Origin: Camellia lanceoleosa
Lineage: Eukaryota; Streptophyta; Magnoliopsida; Ericales; Theaceae
Assembly: GCA_025200525.1 (NCBI GenBank)
Contig: CM045762.1
Span: forward strand, 85,936,717 to 86,000,716
Reading direction: 5' to 3'
DNA length: 64,000 nt
Made by a program: the position numbers and the translations under genes. The notes beneath the pieces were generated by a model. That model worked only from the letters and a program-made list of their open reading frames with translations, was not told the DNA's origin and ran no database searches. Positions 23,825 through 34,704 of this stretch are shown here, piece by piece. The first letter of the stretch is position 1; the number at the start of each line of letters is the position of its first letter.

Positions 23825-24784
23825 CTAAAAACACCTAGGATATTTTTTGTAAAAAGCAAGGTGACCGGGTGACAAACTATTTCACAAGAACAAGAGCATC
23901 CATCAATTCTGAGGCCTGAAAATTTGAGAACAAAAATTGAAACAACAGCTCATGAATAAAACAGATAAGATTAAATCAAAGTCACACGCATCATGAGAAT
24001 GCATAACTCAAAAACACACATGAGAGCTCATATAAATAATGTGTGTGTGTGCAATCCTTGAGAACCACAAAGCTAGAGTTAATCCTCGTAGTGATCTGAT
24101 GGCTGGACCTCCAACAAGAATAACTGACCATCACAAAGAAAAGTCAAACCACTGGGAATCACGGGGTATTTGTTGAGTAAATGCGGAAGCTCCCCCTCAG
24201 ACAATAATCCCCCTTTTATTTTATTTTATTTTTATTAAACTTTTCTTTCTTGTGGGCACTCACTGGTGGCATACACGCTCAAGAGTATGGAGTCCAAACC
24301 AGAGAAGAATGAAATCAAAATGATGGCCTGGTTGGTGCCTCTGAGGTAGCCTTTTCCTCATGGCCGGAAATCATGTACTGAGGGAGAAACCATGGAAGTG
24401 AAATAAGATGGTAGATGGTTAAGAGACTTAACATCACCCATGATATACCAGTATAGGTCAATTCCTCTGTAAGAGTACAAGAAACACTATCAGTGGTCCA
24501 TAGAGAACTTTGATCACTTGTGCGAAACCCCGCAATAGCTTTTATCTCAAGGATGTGTACAGAATGAGATCATGAAGTAAATGAGTATGGGCATTGAGAA
24601 TGAGCTACGAACAAAGATGAAAAAGATCTTGTATGCAAAGATGAGCAAAGGTTCATATAAATTTTGATGAAAAGATATCGAACTCAAACACGTATAATCA
24701 TATTCAAGAACGAGAAGTCAACCACTCACACTCACCTTACAAGAAAGCCTTAGTTCTTGAGACATTACACCCAAGGTCTTTCTA

Positions 24785-27330
24785 AGAAACTCAAAACGAA
24801 GAAGATCAAGGGGTTTTGTAAAAATATCGACTTTTGATGCTCGGTAGAAACATGTTCCAAAACAACAAGGCCTTCATCCACTAACTCTCGAATAAAATGA
24901 TGACGGATGTCAATGTGTTTGGTCGAGAGTGTTGGACAGATTTTTGAAATGTTTATGGCACTTGTGTTATCACAAAAAGAGTGAGAGTGTTACATTCAAT
25001 TCCATAATCATGAAGCATTTGCTTCATCCACAACATTGGGCACAACAACTCCTGCAAAGAATGTATTCACCTCGTGATGAAGCGAGAGATAGCATTTTGC
25101 TTTTTACTATGCCAAGAAACCAGTTATTCCCAAGGTAAAAACACCCCGGATGTACTTTTCCTATCATCAAGACACCACCGATCGGCATCAGAAAAACTAG
25201 TAATTTCAGCTGTAGTATCAGTGGAAAAGCAAACCCCAAAACCCAAGGTCTCATTAACATACTTGATGATGCGTTTTACCGCAAGAAGGTGAGACTCTTT
25301 AGGATTGGCTTGGTAACGGGCACAGACACCAACACTGAAGGAAATATCAGGACGACTGGCTGTGAGATACAAAAGACTCCCTATCATACTCCTATAAAGG
25401 GTAGGATCAACATCAATACCAGAGGAATCTTTGGAAAGGTGAAGAGTGGTGCTCATGGGAGTCGTGCATGTTTGGCGGACTCACGACCAAACTTTGGCAC
25501 AACCTTTTTAGCATACTAAGACTGAGAAACAAATATACCTGAAGGAGACTGTTTAATTTGGAGACCCAAAAAATAAGACAACTCCCCCATCATGCTCATC
25601 TCAAACTCATGTGTCATGCAATCCGAAAAATATTTCACAAGATGATCAGCAGTGGAACCAAACACAATATCATCAACATAGATCTGAGCAACAAGAATAT
25701 GAGACTTAGTATGTTTCACAAATAATGTCTTATCCACACTACCCCTTTGAAAATCATTATCAAGAAGAAAGGTAGTAAGCCTATCATACCAAGCCCGAGG
25801 GGCTTGTTTCAACCCATACAAAGCCTTGTCTAACTTGTAGACATGATTAGGACATTTCGGGTCCTCAAACCCTTTTGGTTGCTCAACATATGCCTCTTCT
25901 TTTAAGTACCCCTTGGGGAAAGCACTTTTCACATCCATTTGAAACAATTTAAAGCCAAGAAAACATGCAACACCAAGTAATATGCGAATGGATTCGAGAC
26001 GTGCAACTGGGGCAAACGTCTCATCATAGTCAATACCCTCTACTTGTGTGTAGCCTTGAGCAACCAACCTAGCTTTATTTCTCACAACAGTACCATTCTC
26101 ATCAGATTTATTTTTAAAGATCCACTTGGTACCTATCACATTCATATCTCTAGTGCAGGAACAAGAGTCCAAACTTTGTTACGTTCAAATTGACCTAATT
26201 CTTCATGCATAGCATTAACCCAACTATCATCTAGCAAGGCCTCTTTAACATTCTTAGGTTCAATCAAAGAAACATAACACATATGTGATACCTCATCGAA
26301 TCATCTTGGGTTTTCATTCGATCTGAAACACTCCCAATTACATTGAGCAGGATGATTCAGTTTCACCCTTCTTGATGGTTTAAGTTCAGACTTTGGGTGA
26401 TGGAGGAACATGAGTGTTGTTCTTTTGAGCACTCTTTGGACTTGAACTTACTGTGAGGATGGTCTTTGTAACAATTTCTTGTGATTGAGCATGACATCTC
26501 CTTGATTTTGTGGTTCAAGATCCAAGATTGGAAGCTCACCATTGTCATCCTCATTTGTTCTTTAGTAGGTGAACTGTGTCATCTATAACCACATTGATAG
26601 ATTCCATTAATGATGAAGTTCGCAGGTTATAGACTCGAAAAGCCCTCTTGTTGGTTGAATACCTAGAAAAATACCTTCATCACTTGAGTCAAATTTGCCC
26701 AAGGGCTCTCTATCTTTGAAGATGTAACACTTACTCCCAAAAGTTTTGAAGTATTTTACATTAGGTTTCATACCCTTCCACAATTCATAAGGAGTTTGTA
26801 AAGTCTTAGACCTTAAATACACGATTTATGACATAAGCAATGATATTTAAGGCTTCGCCCAAAACTTTGGAGGAAGACTCTTACTAAGGAGCATGACCCT
26901 AGCCATTTCTTGAACAACTCTGTTCTTCCTCTCAACCACTCCATTTTGTTGTGGAGTAATAGGTGAAAAACTCATGCTTAATTCCATGCATATCACAAAA
27001 ATCCGAAAGCGAACTATTTTCAAATTCATGACCATGATCATTCGGATTCTTATGATCGCCCAATGGGAACACCTGTTCATTTTGGATTTTAAGAACTAAA
27101 GCACAGAAAGCATCAAAGCGTGTCATTTTTCCTTAAAAATTTACCCATGTGAATCGAGTAAAATCATCAACAGTTAAAAAAATGTATCTTTTACCTCCAA
27201 TGCTTTCAGTGCGAGTAGGACCCATTAAATCCATGTGAACTAATTCAAGAGGACGTTTGGTTGTAAGGCTGTTCACCTTTTTGTGCGAACCACGGGTTTG
27301 TTGCGTGACATGGTCCACACATGGCTCAAA
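24785..27330 (-). pseudogene. copia pol: integrase, reverse transcriptase and RNase H, frameshifted
   Basis: Integrase spans about 27330-26600 in pieces: LVHMDLMGPTRTES, a DHGHEFENSSLSDFC segment, SPITPQQNGVVERKNR with the catalytic Glu, and PYELWKGMKPNVKYFKTFGSKCYIF. Reverse transcriptase is an open frame at 26172-25516 with [51 protein letters not shown] and the catalytic YVDDI box. RNase H follows at 25456-25124 (MIGSLLYLTASRPDISFSVG, FSDAD, DDRKSTSG). After a shift it continues to about 24785, with words equivalent to SRGEYI and a terminal LGV-like end. At least four frame breaks separate these pieces. Active-site residues of RT are retained, so the damage looks like scattered indels. Confidence 0.9.
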
Positions 27331-28965
27331 TTCTTACCCAGTTTAGGTACTCCTCTCACAAGTTCTTTGTTGGCTATCTTAGTTAGGTCTTTGAAATTCA
27401 TGTGACCTAATCTTTGATGCCACAGATCAATGTTACTTATGATGGCAGAATGACAAGTGAGATCATTAGTAGTAAGAATCCCATAGCAGTTATCAGATGT
27501 GCGAACCCCATGTAAAACAGTATTTCCTTTTTTATCCAAAATTTCACATTTATCTTTTGAAAACAATACTTCATGATGGGAATCACACATTTGACTAATG
27601 CTCAAAAGATTAGCTTTAAGGCCATCGACAAGTAAGGCATTATCAAGCTTAAGAAGACCAGCAACGCTTATAGAGCCCTTACCAATGACTCTGGAAGTGC
27701 CGCCATCTCCAAAAGTAACAATTCCTCCTTCATATTTTTCAAGGGAGGTGAAGTAGGATTTGTTACCGGACATGTGACGAGAGCACCCACTATCAAGATA
27801 CCACATGTGTGAGTCACGTGCTTTTAGGGCAGTGTGGGCAACAAAACAAGTCAAATCATCTTTTCTAACCCAAATTTTTTTGGTCTTGGTGTTCCGCCTA
27901 GACATATAAGGTTGTCTCCTAACCCAAAAAGTATTAGAATTTCTGCTCTTTTGAGACACCTTACCAAACAGTTCAAAACAATAAGGACGAATGTGGCCAT
28001 ACCTACCACAGTAATGACAAATAAAAACAGGTTTTACCTCCTTTTTGTTGGTCTTGCCTGCTTTGGCTTGATGAAGAAAAGAGTCATCTTGATCTACCTT
28101 CAATTTTCCCTTTGCCTGAGTCTTCAAGTTATGTGAGGTAGAGGCACATCCTTTATGAGTTTGTCGCACCATAGCCGAGCCCGCTTTTGTCCGAACCCAT
28201 TTGTTGAGATCGAGTATGTCTTCTAGAGATCTGGAACCTTTGTTCCACATGGCAATTGTTGCTCTAGCAATACGGAGCTCTTCATCTTTCTGACTGACTT
28301 TTTCTTCCAATGCGGTTTGTGATAACTCAAGACCTTCAAGCTTTTCTTCATATGTGGAATACACCCTCAGAAGTTCATTCCTTTCAGTTTCACAGGACAG
28401 AAGTTTTCCACATAAGTCTTGCCTTTCACTTGAGATCTTGATGACATTTTGCTTTGCTGTCAAGAGTTCTCCTTTGAGCCGGACATTCTCACTCTCGCAT
28501 GTTTTGAGCTTGAGAGAGAGTTTGTCGTTGGTTTTAGACAAATTCAGATTCCTCATCTGACTTCTCGTAAGCTTGTTGTAGTTCTTCACCATTGATCTCA
28601 TCAATGTCTTCAGATAGTTCATCATCCTCTCTTTGCTTCTCATTCTCCTTAACCTCATCCAATCTGGCAACCAAGGAAGACAAGTTGTTGGATGAAGGTG
28701 GAGGTGAATCTCCTCTTTCATGGAATTGGCTCAGAATTTCCCATGCATCTTTAGCCTTTGTGCAGTGGGCGACCCGTTGCTGTTCTTCATTAGAAATTGC
28801 TTCACGAATGATGATTAGGGCTCTCTGATTGCCCAGATTCTCTGCACTTTCCGTATCTTCTTCAATGGTTTGCCAACCTTCTGGTTCAAAGGCTCTCAGA
28901 AAAGCCCTCATTCTGATTTTCCAATACAGGTAGTTGGTCCCATCAAAGGTGGGAGCACGATGCAA
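27273..28965 (-). pseudogene. copia gag module 2, protease and pre-integrase domain
   Basis: Minus strand, two overlapping frames. 28965-28534 begins MHRAPTFDGTNYLYWKIRM, the N-terminal gag signature of copia elements, followed by AKDAWEILSQFHERGD. The central gag (UBN2-like) part is shortened. Frame 28721-27273 gives a long coiled coil (KTNDKLSLKLKTCE onwards, about residues 65-165). A zinc knuckle CHYCGRYGHIRPYC follows, then the aspartic protease motif WYLDSGCSRHMSG and the pre-integrase motif LWHQRLGHMNFKDL. The frame is lost just after the integrase zinc region. Protease and knuckle residues look intact. Confidence 0.88.
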
Positions 28966-28999
28966 GATTCGACCACGGCCGATTCAAGGCTTTGGAAGA

Positions 29000-30063
29000 G
29001 GTTGAAAACCGTGGCCCAAAATGCCATGAAAGCACTATCCCCATCTTCACGATTCGGGTTCTTCGGGTTCTTGCTCCGACGCTTTTCGTCATCCCAAGTT
29101 CGGTGTAGACTTTCTTCCGATTCTTTTAAGTAGGGCATTCAAGAGATATATGGCCAAACCCGACATTCAAAGCACTTGACCCTAGCCCCTAATGACCTTC
29201 TTTTCAATGGTTTGAGCTAATTTTGGTGGAAAAGTTTTGGGTTTGTCATTACTCTTCTCTTTTGAAATAGGGGCTCTGAAATTAGGCTTCTTTTTAAAAA
29301 TTTTTAAAGCTGTTTTGTAAGCATAGCGTCATCTCGGACTCTAAATCAAATTCATCTCGGAGGTTTTGCGATCTCATGAGTACTAGTGAAAGCCATACTT
29401 TCTTTTTGCTTTTTCTTAGAAATTTGGTGTGCCTCATAAGTCCGCAAATTTCCAACCAATTGATCGAGCTTGAGGGTATCAACATTTTGAGCCTCCTCAA
29501 TGGTCGTCACCTTTGATTGGAACCTCTCGGGAAGGACCTCAAAATTTTTCCCACAACTTTAGCTTCAGGATTTTTCAGAGTGAAAGCGAATTCACGATAT
29601 CCTTGAGTTTTGCATAGAAATCATCAAAGCGTCTCATCGTCGCGCATAAAAAGGGTTTCAAAAGCGGATGTGAGGCGTTGAAGTTTTGACCTTTGACAGA
29701 GGTAGTTCCTTCGTGAATTGTTTCAAGAATGTCCCCACGCCTCTTTTGCTATTTCACACGTGCAAATTCGGCGGAATTCTTGGTGTGACAGAGCAAAAGA
29801 GGGAGTTGAAACCTTCTTTGTTCAACTCGAGTTACGTAATCGATTGTGTCCCATTTATCAAGGGGTTTAGGAATATCAATGCCATCTATAGTGATGATGG
29901 GTTCACTCCACCCAAAGACTACTGTGCAATGCCAAACTTTCTCATCGATGGATTTTAAAAATGCTCTCATCTGAGCTTTCCAATAAGAATAGTTTGTACC
30001 ATCTAGTAAAGGGGGTCTATGAGTCGAGTTACCTTCACGAATCGAATCCATAATGCTAGTCAC
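29000..30063 (-). pseudogene. copia gag module 1 (second, upstream gag N-terminus)
   Basis: The ATG at 30063 is the first after the primer-binding site. The ORF to 29749 contains PPLLDGTNYSYWKAQMRAFL and IDEKVWHCTVVFGW, a SIRE-type gag N-terminus. Beyond it, frame-shifted remnants give QLVGNLRTYE-like and SKKKQK-like words (29500-29294). A zinc knuckle of the form CFEC..FGHI..C lies near 29180-29130 and an FMAF-ATV end near 29020. So most of one gag precedes gag module 2, whose own DGTNY start lies downstream. Several indels break the frame. Confidence 0.75.
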
Positions 30064-30107
30064 ACAAAATCACACTCCTATAGTTTTGAAAAAACAAAGA
30101 GTGACCT

Positions 30108-30119
30108 GCTCTGATACCA
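30108..30119 (-). other. Primer-binding site of the copia element
   Basis: The minus strand reads TGGTATCAGAGC, the sequence complementary to the 3' end of plant initiator tRNA-Met that is usual for copia elements. It lies two bases after the 5' LTR end at 30122. Confidence 0.95.
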
Positions 30120-30121
30120 AT

Positions 30122-31122
30122 TGAAAATCCTAAGTGATTCGTGATTAGCTAAAGATAAAAAATATTCCAAATCCCAAAAGTTCCAAAACACTCAAACTAA
30201 AATCAACAAGCACTTACGAGTGATTTTAGTTTGTTTGTTTAGGAATAAATAATAAATCGACACAAAGCGATTTTTCGTGGAAAAACCACAATTGAAGAAC
30301 CTTCAATTGTAATCAAAAACCAGGCGAACCGCCACTAATCAATCCACTATAGAAGGACTACAAGGTTACAAAGAAACCATACAAATTACCCACACAGCCA
30401 ATTTGTCTCTGAATCTTCTGTAACTCTTTCACCACGCCTTACGCCCGATTCTCAAGTTGGTTCCTCCTCAACTTCACTTGTCGAATTAACGACTACGTAA
30501 AGAACAAACACCTTTTGAAACTTTACGTAAAGATCTTCGGATCACACCGAAGAGAACACTCTTGAATATTAAGTATCAATCTCTTTGATGTATGAATATC
30601 AACTCATGAGTTTTAAAACTCTCTCAAGAACATCAAAGAAAACTAAACAAACTCTCAGAAGAAAACTTCAAACAGAACTCTAGAATTGTTGAATCTGATC
30701 TAGAAAAAGTTAGATTGGTTTTAGGAGAAAACCATCTACTTATAGAAAACCAAAAGAGTCCCAATCCTGAAAGAAATCAATTACTTGAAAATTTCCGGAT
30801 TACGGCTCGCTCGGCGAGGCTCCTCTCGCTCGGGCGAGGGGTGGAAATCGCGTGATTTCTACTAGTGGCCTCGCTCGTGCCACGCGGCCTTCGCTCGAGC
30901 GAGGGAAACATCCTTGCAGGTTCAGGAGAGGCGCAATGGTTCCCTCGAGCCACCATACTCTTCGCACGAGCGCACAATCATAGCCTTCAGGTTTTGCCCA
31001 GACGCAGACCTTCGCTCGAGCGAGCACTTCCTGGCTCGAGCGAGGAAGGCAAAAAACTTAGGAAAATTACAACTCAATTACACAGTTTTGTGCGCGGGAT
31101 TTTGACAAGATAGGTCCTAACA
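30122..31122 (-). repeat. 5' LTR of the copia element
   Basis: 1,001 bp, same ends as the 3' LTR, followed by the CCCTC duplication. It is nearly identical to 20310-21319 except in the palindrome cluster (30800-31050), where several CTCGAG cores are changed (for example to CTCGGG or CTCGTG). Confidence 0.95.
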
Positions 31123-31739
31123 CCCTCGCGCAGAGGGTCCGAATAAATAATACAGTCCCAAATGAAAGAATAATACAGTCCGAGATAATATACAAATTCC
31201 TAATTAATTAACAGTTTAAAGAAGAAAAAATCAGAATCGGCATGCAAGCCGGTACGCCTTGACTCCGGATAATGAAATGATGCATGTTGAAATGCTGGCG
31301 AAATCCTTTGGGATGCCCCAATTAGCCTCTGTTTGCAATATTCCCTCGAAATGCGTGCCAGACTCTGAAAAGTTGCTGATTCTTCATTTTTGCTGCAACA
31401 GAGAGCAGGAGAGGGGCATAGCAATGTATTTCACAAATATATGCATGCCTCGATCCTCGTGCCACCAATCACGCATGTCGATGCATGATGGCCGAGAAGT
31501 CGGATTGCACAACTCAATATGGGGTGAATGCAGATGAATGCTACAACAAAACCTAACTCCATCATGGGTAATCCGGAGTGTCGGTGACTTGGGAATTGAG
31601 ACCCGTTCCGTCACTTTCGAGTCTGAAAGCAGCGCCTCGTTTCCCGTGCTCGGGCTAACTCCTATCCCGAACACGATGCAAAATGCATGATATGCATGAA
31701 TGCAACTAAAATACAATCCTAGCATGCACAATGCTATGA

Positions 31740-32330
31740 AAATGAGATGCCTCGAAATACGTGCACGGGGGCACGCGAACCGAGGCGATGATCCTAAGGC
31801 ATGTAAGGGCATATGCAATGCAAATTGGACTTACACTAACATGAGTGGACCTCAGCCACACTCACACAGGAGGCCATCGGATAAAGTAAAGTGCCTCGAA
31901 ATGCGTGCACACGGGCACACAAACTGAGGCAATGGCATAAAGACATGAAACGGCCTGAAATATGATATACAATGAGACTAAAATAAGATGTCTCGAAATA
32001 CGTGTCCACAGACGCATAAGCAGAAAAATGGCATACGATGCGAAGATGTTAAAATGAGATATGCGATGCATAATGGGCTTACACCAACATGAGAGAGCCT
32101 CAACCACACTCATCTGAGGTGAGAGATGAAAATGAAGTGCCTCGAAATGCGTGCACGGTCATAAACCGAGGCAATGGCATCGGAATGCAATGAGACTAAG
32201 ATGACATACAGAATGCGAAATGGACTTATACTAACATGAGCGAGCCTCAGCCACACTCACATAAGAGGCCGTCGGATGAAAATGTAGTGCCTCGAAATCG
32301 CACTGCAGATGCATAAACCGAGGCAATGAC
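31740..32330. repeat. Hairpin tandem array in gypsy LTR 2 (about 5 units)
   Basis: Units near 31750, 31892, 31985, 32130 and 32288 contain GCCTCGAAATGCGTGCAC...ACCGAGGC. This is the reverse complement of the array at 62240-63130 and can form a hairpin. Spacer words (ACATGAGYGAGCCTCAGCC) are shared between units. Confidence 0.85.
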
Positions 32331-32619
32331 CCTAAGGCATGAAATGGCATGGAAATGATATGTAATCATGAAAATGGAATTTCAGCACTCACAAATGATG
32401 CAAAACAGTCCCGAAAGGTGGGGAAATGACACCAAATGCACGGAACGGTCCCGAAATGCGATATTAAGCACCCGAAATGGCCTACAGCCATACTAAACAT
32501 GCATAATTGGTACATGACATGCAAAACAGTAGCAAGGCAGCCCCAAAATAGCATTTTTTACAATACAAAACATGGCGAAATAGTGAGCATAGATAGGACA
32601 ACAATGGCATGCAAAAATG

Positions 32620-33340
32620 GGGGCCAAGAGAGGGGTATTGAAACAAGTGATATATGCAATGCTCAAAATGAAAAATTTCCTTCTACAACACTGATGAGGG
32701 ACCAAAAATATGCACATTTACAGTAGAAGACATCCCCCAACTCAGTATGAAAACATGCTAAAAATGCCATGCAACTAGGATACATAAGGCTATAACATGA
32801 GGTACCCCAAACATTCATCAAACCAGTAAAGACCCTTAATGAAATATGTCAAGAAGACAAAAATATGACTCTTTCTAGCTCTGATGATGACAGAAAACAG
32901 AAGCTAGATAAGCTTAAAAAAGCATGCAAAAATGGGGGTCAAAGAGGGGTATAATGACAAGTATAACATGGAAACCCCCAACAAGGTTGATCCCTTCTAC
33001 AATGTTGTAGAGGGACACAAAATAAGCTTACTCACAGTTCATGACATGCTCCAAAACAGACTACATGTAGACCAAATAAATCATGCAAATTTACGGTAAA
33101 TATGAGGGATTATGAAGCAAGTGCATGATAGAGAGGCAAAACAGGGTTGAGCCCTTCTTCAATGTTGAAGAGGGGCTCAAAATAGGCCAACTTTAAGTTT
33201 ACATTATGCTCGAAAACAGATCACTCATAGGCTAGAAATTTCATGCAAAATAAAGGCATACAAGATGGTATTGAAGCAAGTGCACCACAGAGGGCTCAAA
33301 CAGGGTTGAGACCTTCAACAAACATGAAGAATAGCTCAAA
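32620..33340. repeat. ~160-bp tandem array with a GAGCCC hairpin in gypsy LTR 2
   Basis: Units centred near 32989, 33149 and 33308, with an earlier diverged one near 32640, carry inverted repeats such as GAGCCCTTC...GAAGAGGGGCTC (33149-33178). The plus-strand LTR has the same module at 61406 and 61567. Confidence 0.8.
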
Positions 33341-33865
33341 AGAGTGACCCTTTCAGTTAGGGTCGGAGCCTAAAAAAGTGAGCAAATAGGCTTAAGAAAT
33401 GAAGCAAAAATGGGCTACGAAAGGGGGAAAGTCTACTTACCCTTGAAGACCAATACTTTTGTTGGTTCTTGGACCAAATTTGTTGCCTCTTAGCTGCTGG
33501 AATCCCTTCCTTGCTGCTGAAAATGGAGTGGTGGTGGTAGAGCTTGAAGATGATGAAGAAATGGAACCAAAACTTGAGAATTTGAGAGAGATGGAGAGAG
33601 ATATGCTTGAACCAATTTTTCTAACCCTTTCTTTAGAGTTGGGAGGCTCCTTATATGGACAAAAGGAGGGGTGTAAAGGTGGAGGGAGATGCACCCAAGC
33701 TTTCCCTCCCAAAATATCCCGGATCTGAGATATTTTGGGGAAAGCTTTATCTGACTATAAAGTATGCCTTGAGGAGCATGGTAGGCCAGTACTTTCTTTG
33801 GAGGTGGCCGGCCGGCCACCCCCCATGGCCGGCTGACCAAGGGCAAAAATGGAAAGTGGGAATTT

Positions 33866-34045
33866 CTGGCCGAGCTCTATTTTTTAGGGTCCTCCCATGT
33901 GTGTACAACAAGGCCCTGTGGTTGGAATCTGGCAACTCTGAAACAGGAGAGACAACAAGCCACCTTTAGGAGAGGTTCAAAAATGAAAAGTTGAATTACT
34001 GGCCGAGCTCTATTTTTTAGGGTCCTCCCATGTGTGTACAACACA
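33866..34045. repeat. ~133-bp tandem duplication in gypsy LTR 2
   Basis: CTGGCCGAGCTCTATTTTTT recurs at 33866 and 33999, with the following GGGTCCTCCCATGTGTGTAC word. It corresponds to the three-copy ~130-bp array at 60560-60860. Confidence 0.85.
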
Positions 34046-34704
34046 AATATGTGGTTTTGGCTCGAAGAAAATGGCCCTAGGGTGTTCAACATTAGCCCGG
34101 AAGTGAGAAAAACGGGCCCCGGGGGGCGCCGGAGGAGCATAACTGGTTGCTGGGACAATTGCTGGCCTCCCACCCTCCAGTGACCTTCCTGGGGATAAAA
34201 CAGAGGTACCTTCTAAAAATGGACAAAAACCGATGCAAAACGAATGCTCGAGGGCCAAAACACGCAGTTCGGGGTCCCGAAAACCGGCCGTTAAGCGCCG
34301 AAAGTGGTGTTTGGCCACGAAGTGGGTATCTAAGACCCCAGTGTCCCTTGAAAGGGAGTAAATGAGATGCATGCCAAAAACCGGAGGAATCGGAGATGGT
34401 TAGACGGTCCCGAACGGAGGCACACGGCCTGACGGCTCAAACCGAACCGCTCGAAATGGGCAAAATGGCCTACGGCCACTGAGAGATGGTCTACGGGACC
34501 TCTCCCTCCCCTCAGGAACAAAAACAGAGAAAACCGAGCCTGGTTCGCGAACCGAGGCAAAGTACAGAAAAGGGTTCGGAAGTCCGGAGACAGGGCTCAC
34601 GGCTAAGACTCTGAGACTTCTGAACGAGCACAATATGCAACATCACCGAGCGCTCAATCGGTGACGTCTGAGTTTTAAGGTCGATCAAAAATGGAGTGTC
34701 TACA

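Larger units (their letters stand above)
22746..24780 (-). other. Non-coding spacer of the copia element with palindrome cluster
   Basis: Two kilobases between RNase H and the 3' ORF without a supported gene. At 23625-23782 it holds further CTCGAG-centred repeats like those in the LTRs. At 24189-24220 the plus strand reads AGCTCCCCCTCAGACAATAATCCCCCTTTT-like sequence, that is, two additional minus-strand polypurine-like runs. From memory, Sireviruses often have several such tracts upstream of the 3' LTR. Confidence 0.6.
20310..31122 (-). mobile_element. Complete Sirevirus-like Ty1/copia retrotransposon (10.8 kb)
   Basis: The element is flanked by a CCCTC target duplication (20305-20309 and 31123-31127). 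It has LTRs at 20310-21319 and 30122-31122, a tRNA-Met-type primer-binding site at 30108-30119, and a polypurine tract at 21320-21331. Minus-strand order is gag module 1, gag module 2 with coiled coil and zinc knuckle, protease, integrase, reverse transcriptase, RNase H, spacer, extra 3' ORF. The order PR-INT-RT-RH defines copia. The DPTLYRSMIGSLLYLTASRPDI stretch, coiled-coil gag and a 3' ORF point to the SIRE lineage. Pol has frameshifts, so it is probably not autonomous. It inserted into the LTR of gypsy element 2 and is therefore younger than it. Confidence 0.95.
19159..34704 (-). mobile_element. Long LTR (~4.7 kb) of gypsy element 2, split by a copia insertion
   Basis: The LTR starts on the minus strand at 34704 (TGTAGACACTCC) and ends at 19159 (GTCTACA), giving inverted ends. 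It is interrupted at 20309/31123 by the copia element. Rejoining at the CCCTC duplication gives continuity with the unbroken copy in reverse complement near 63680-63720 (ACCCTCTGCGCGAGGGC). Length without the insertion is about 4,728 bp. U3 carries three tandem arrays (31740-32330, 32620-33340, 33860-34030). A CCTTATATGG word (33649-33658) is a TATA candidate on the minus strand. Segment 20020-20309 is nearly the same as 9960-10290 of LTR 1, so the two subfamilies share the 3' part and differ in U3. Confidence 0.9.

Noticed and set aside
9209..34704. Treating LTRs 9209-12942 and 19159-34704 as the pair of a single element
   Set aside because: Their U3 regions are different and only the 3' parts match, which does not fit a single insertion whose LTRs start identical.
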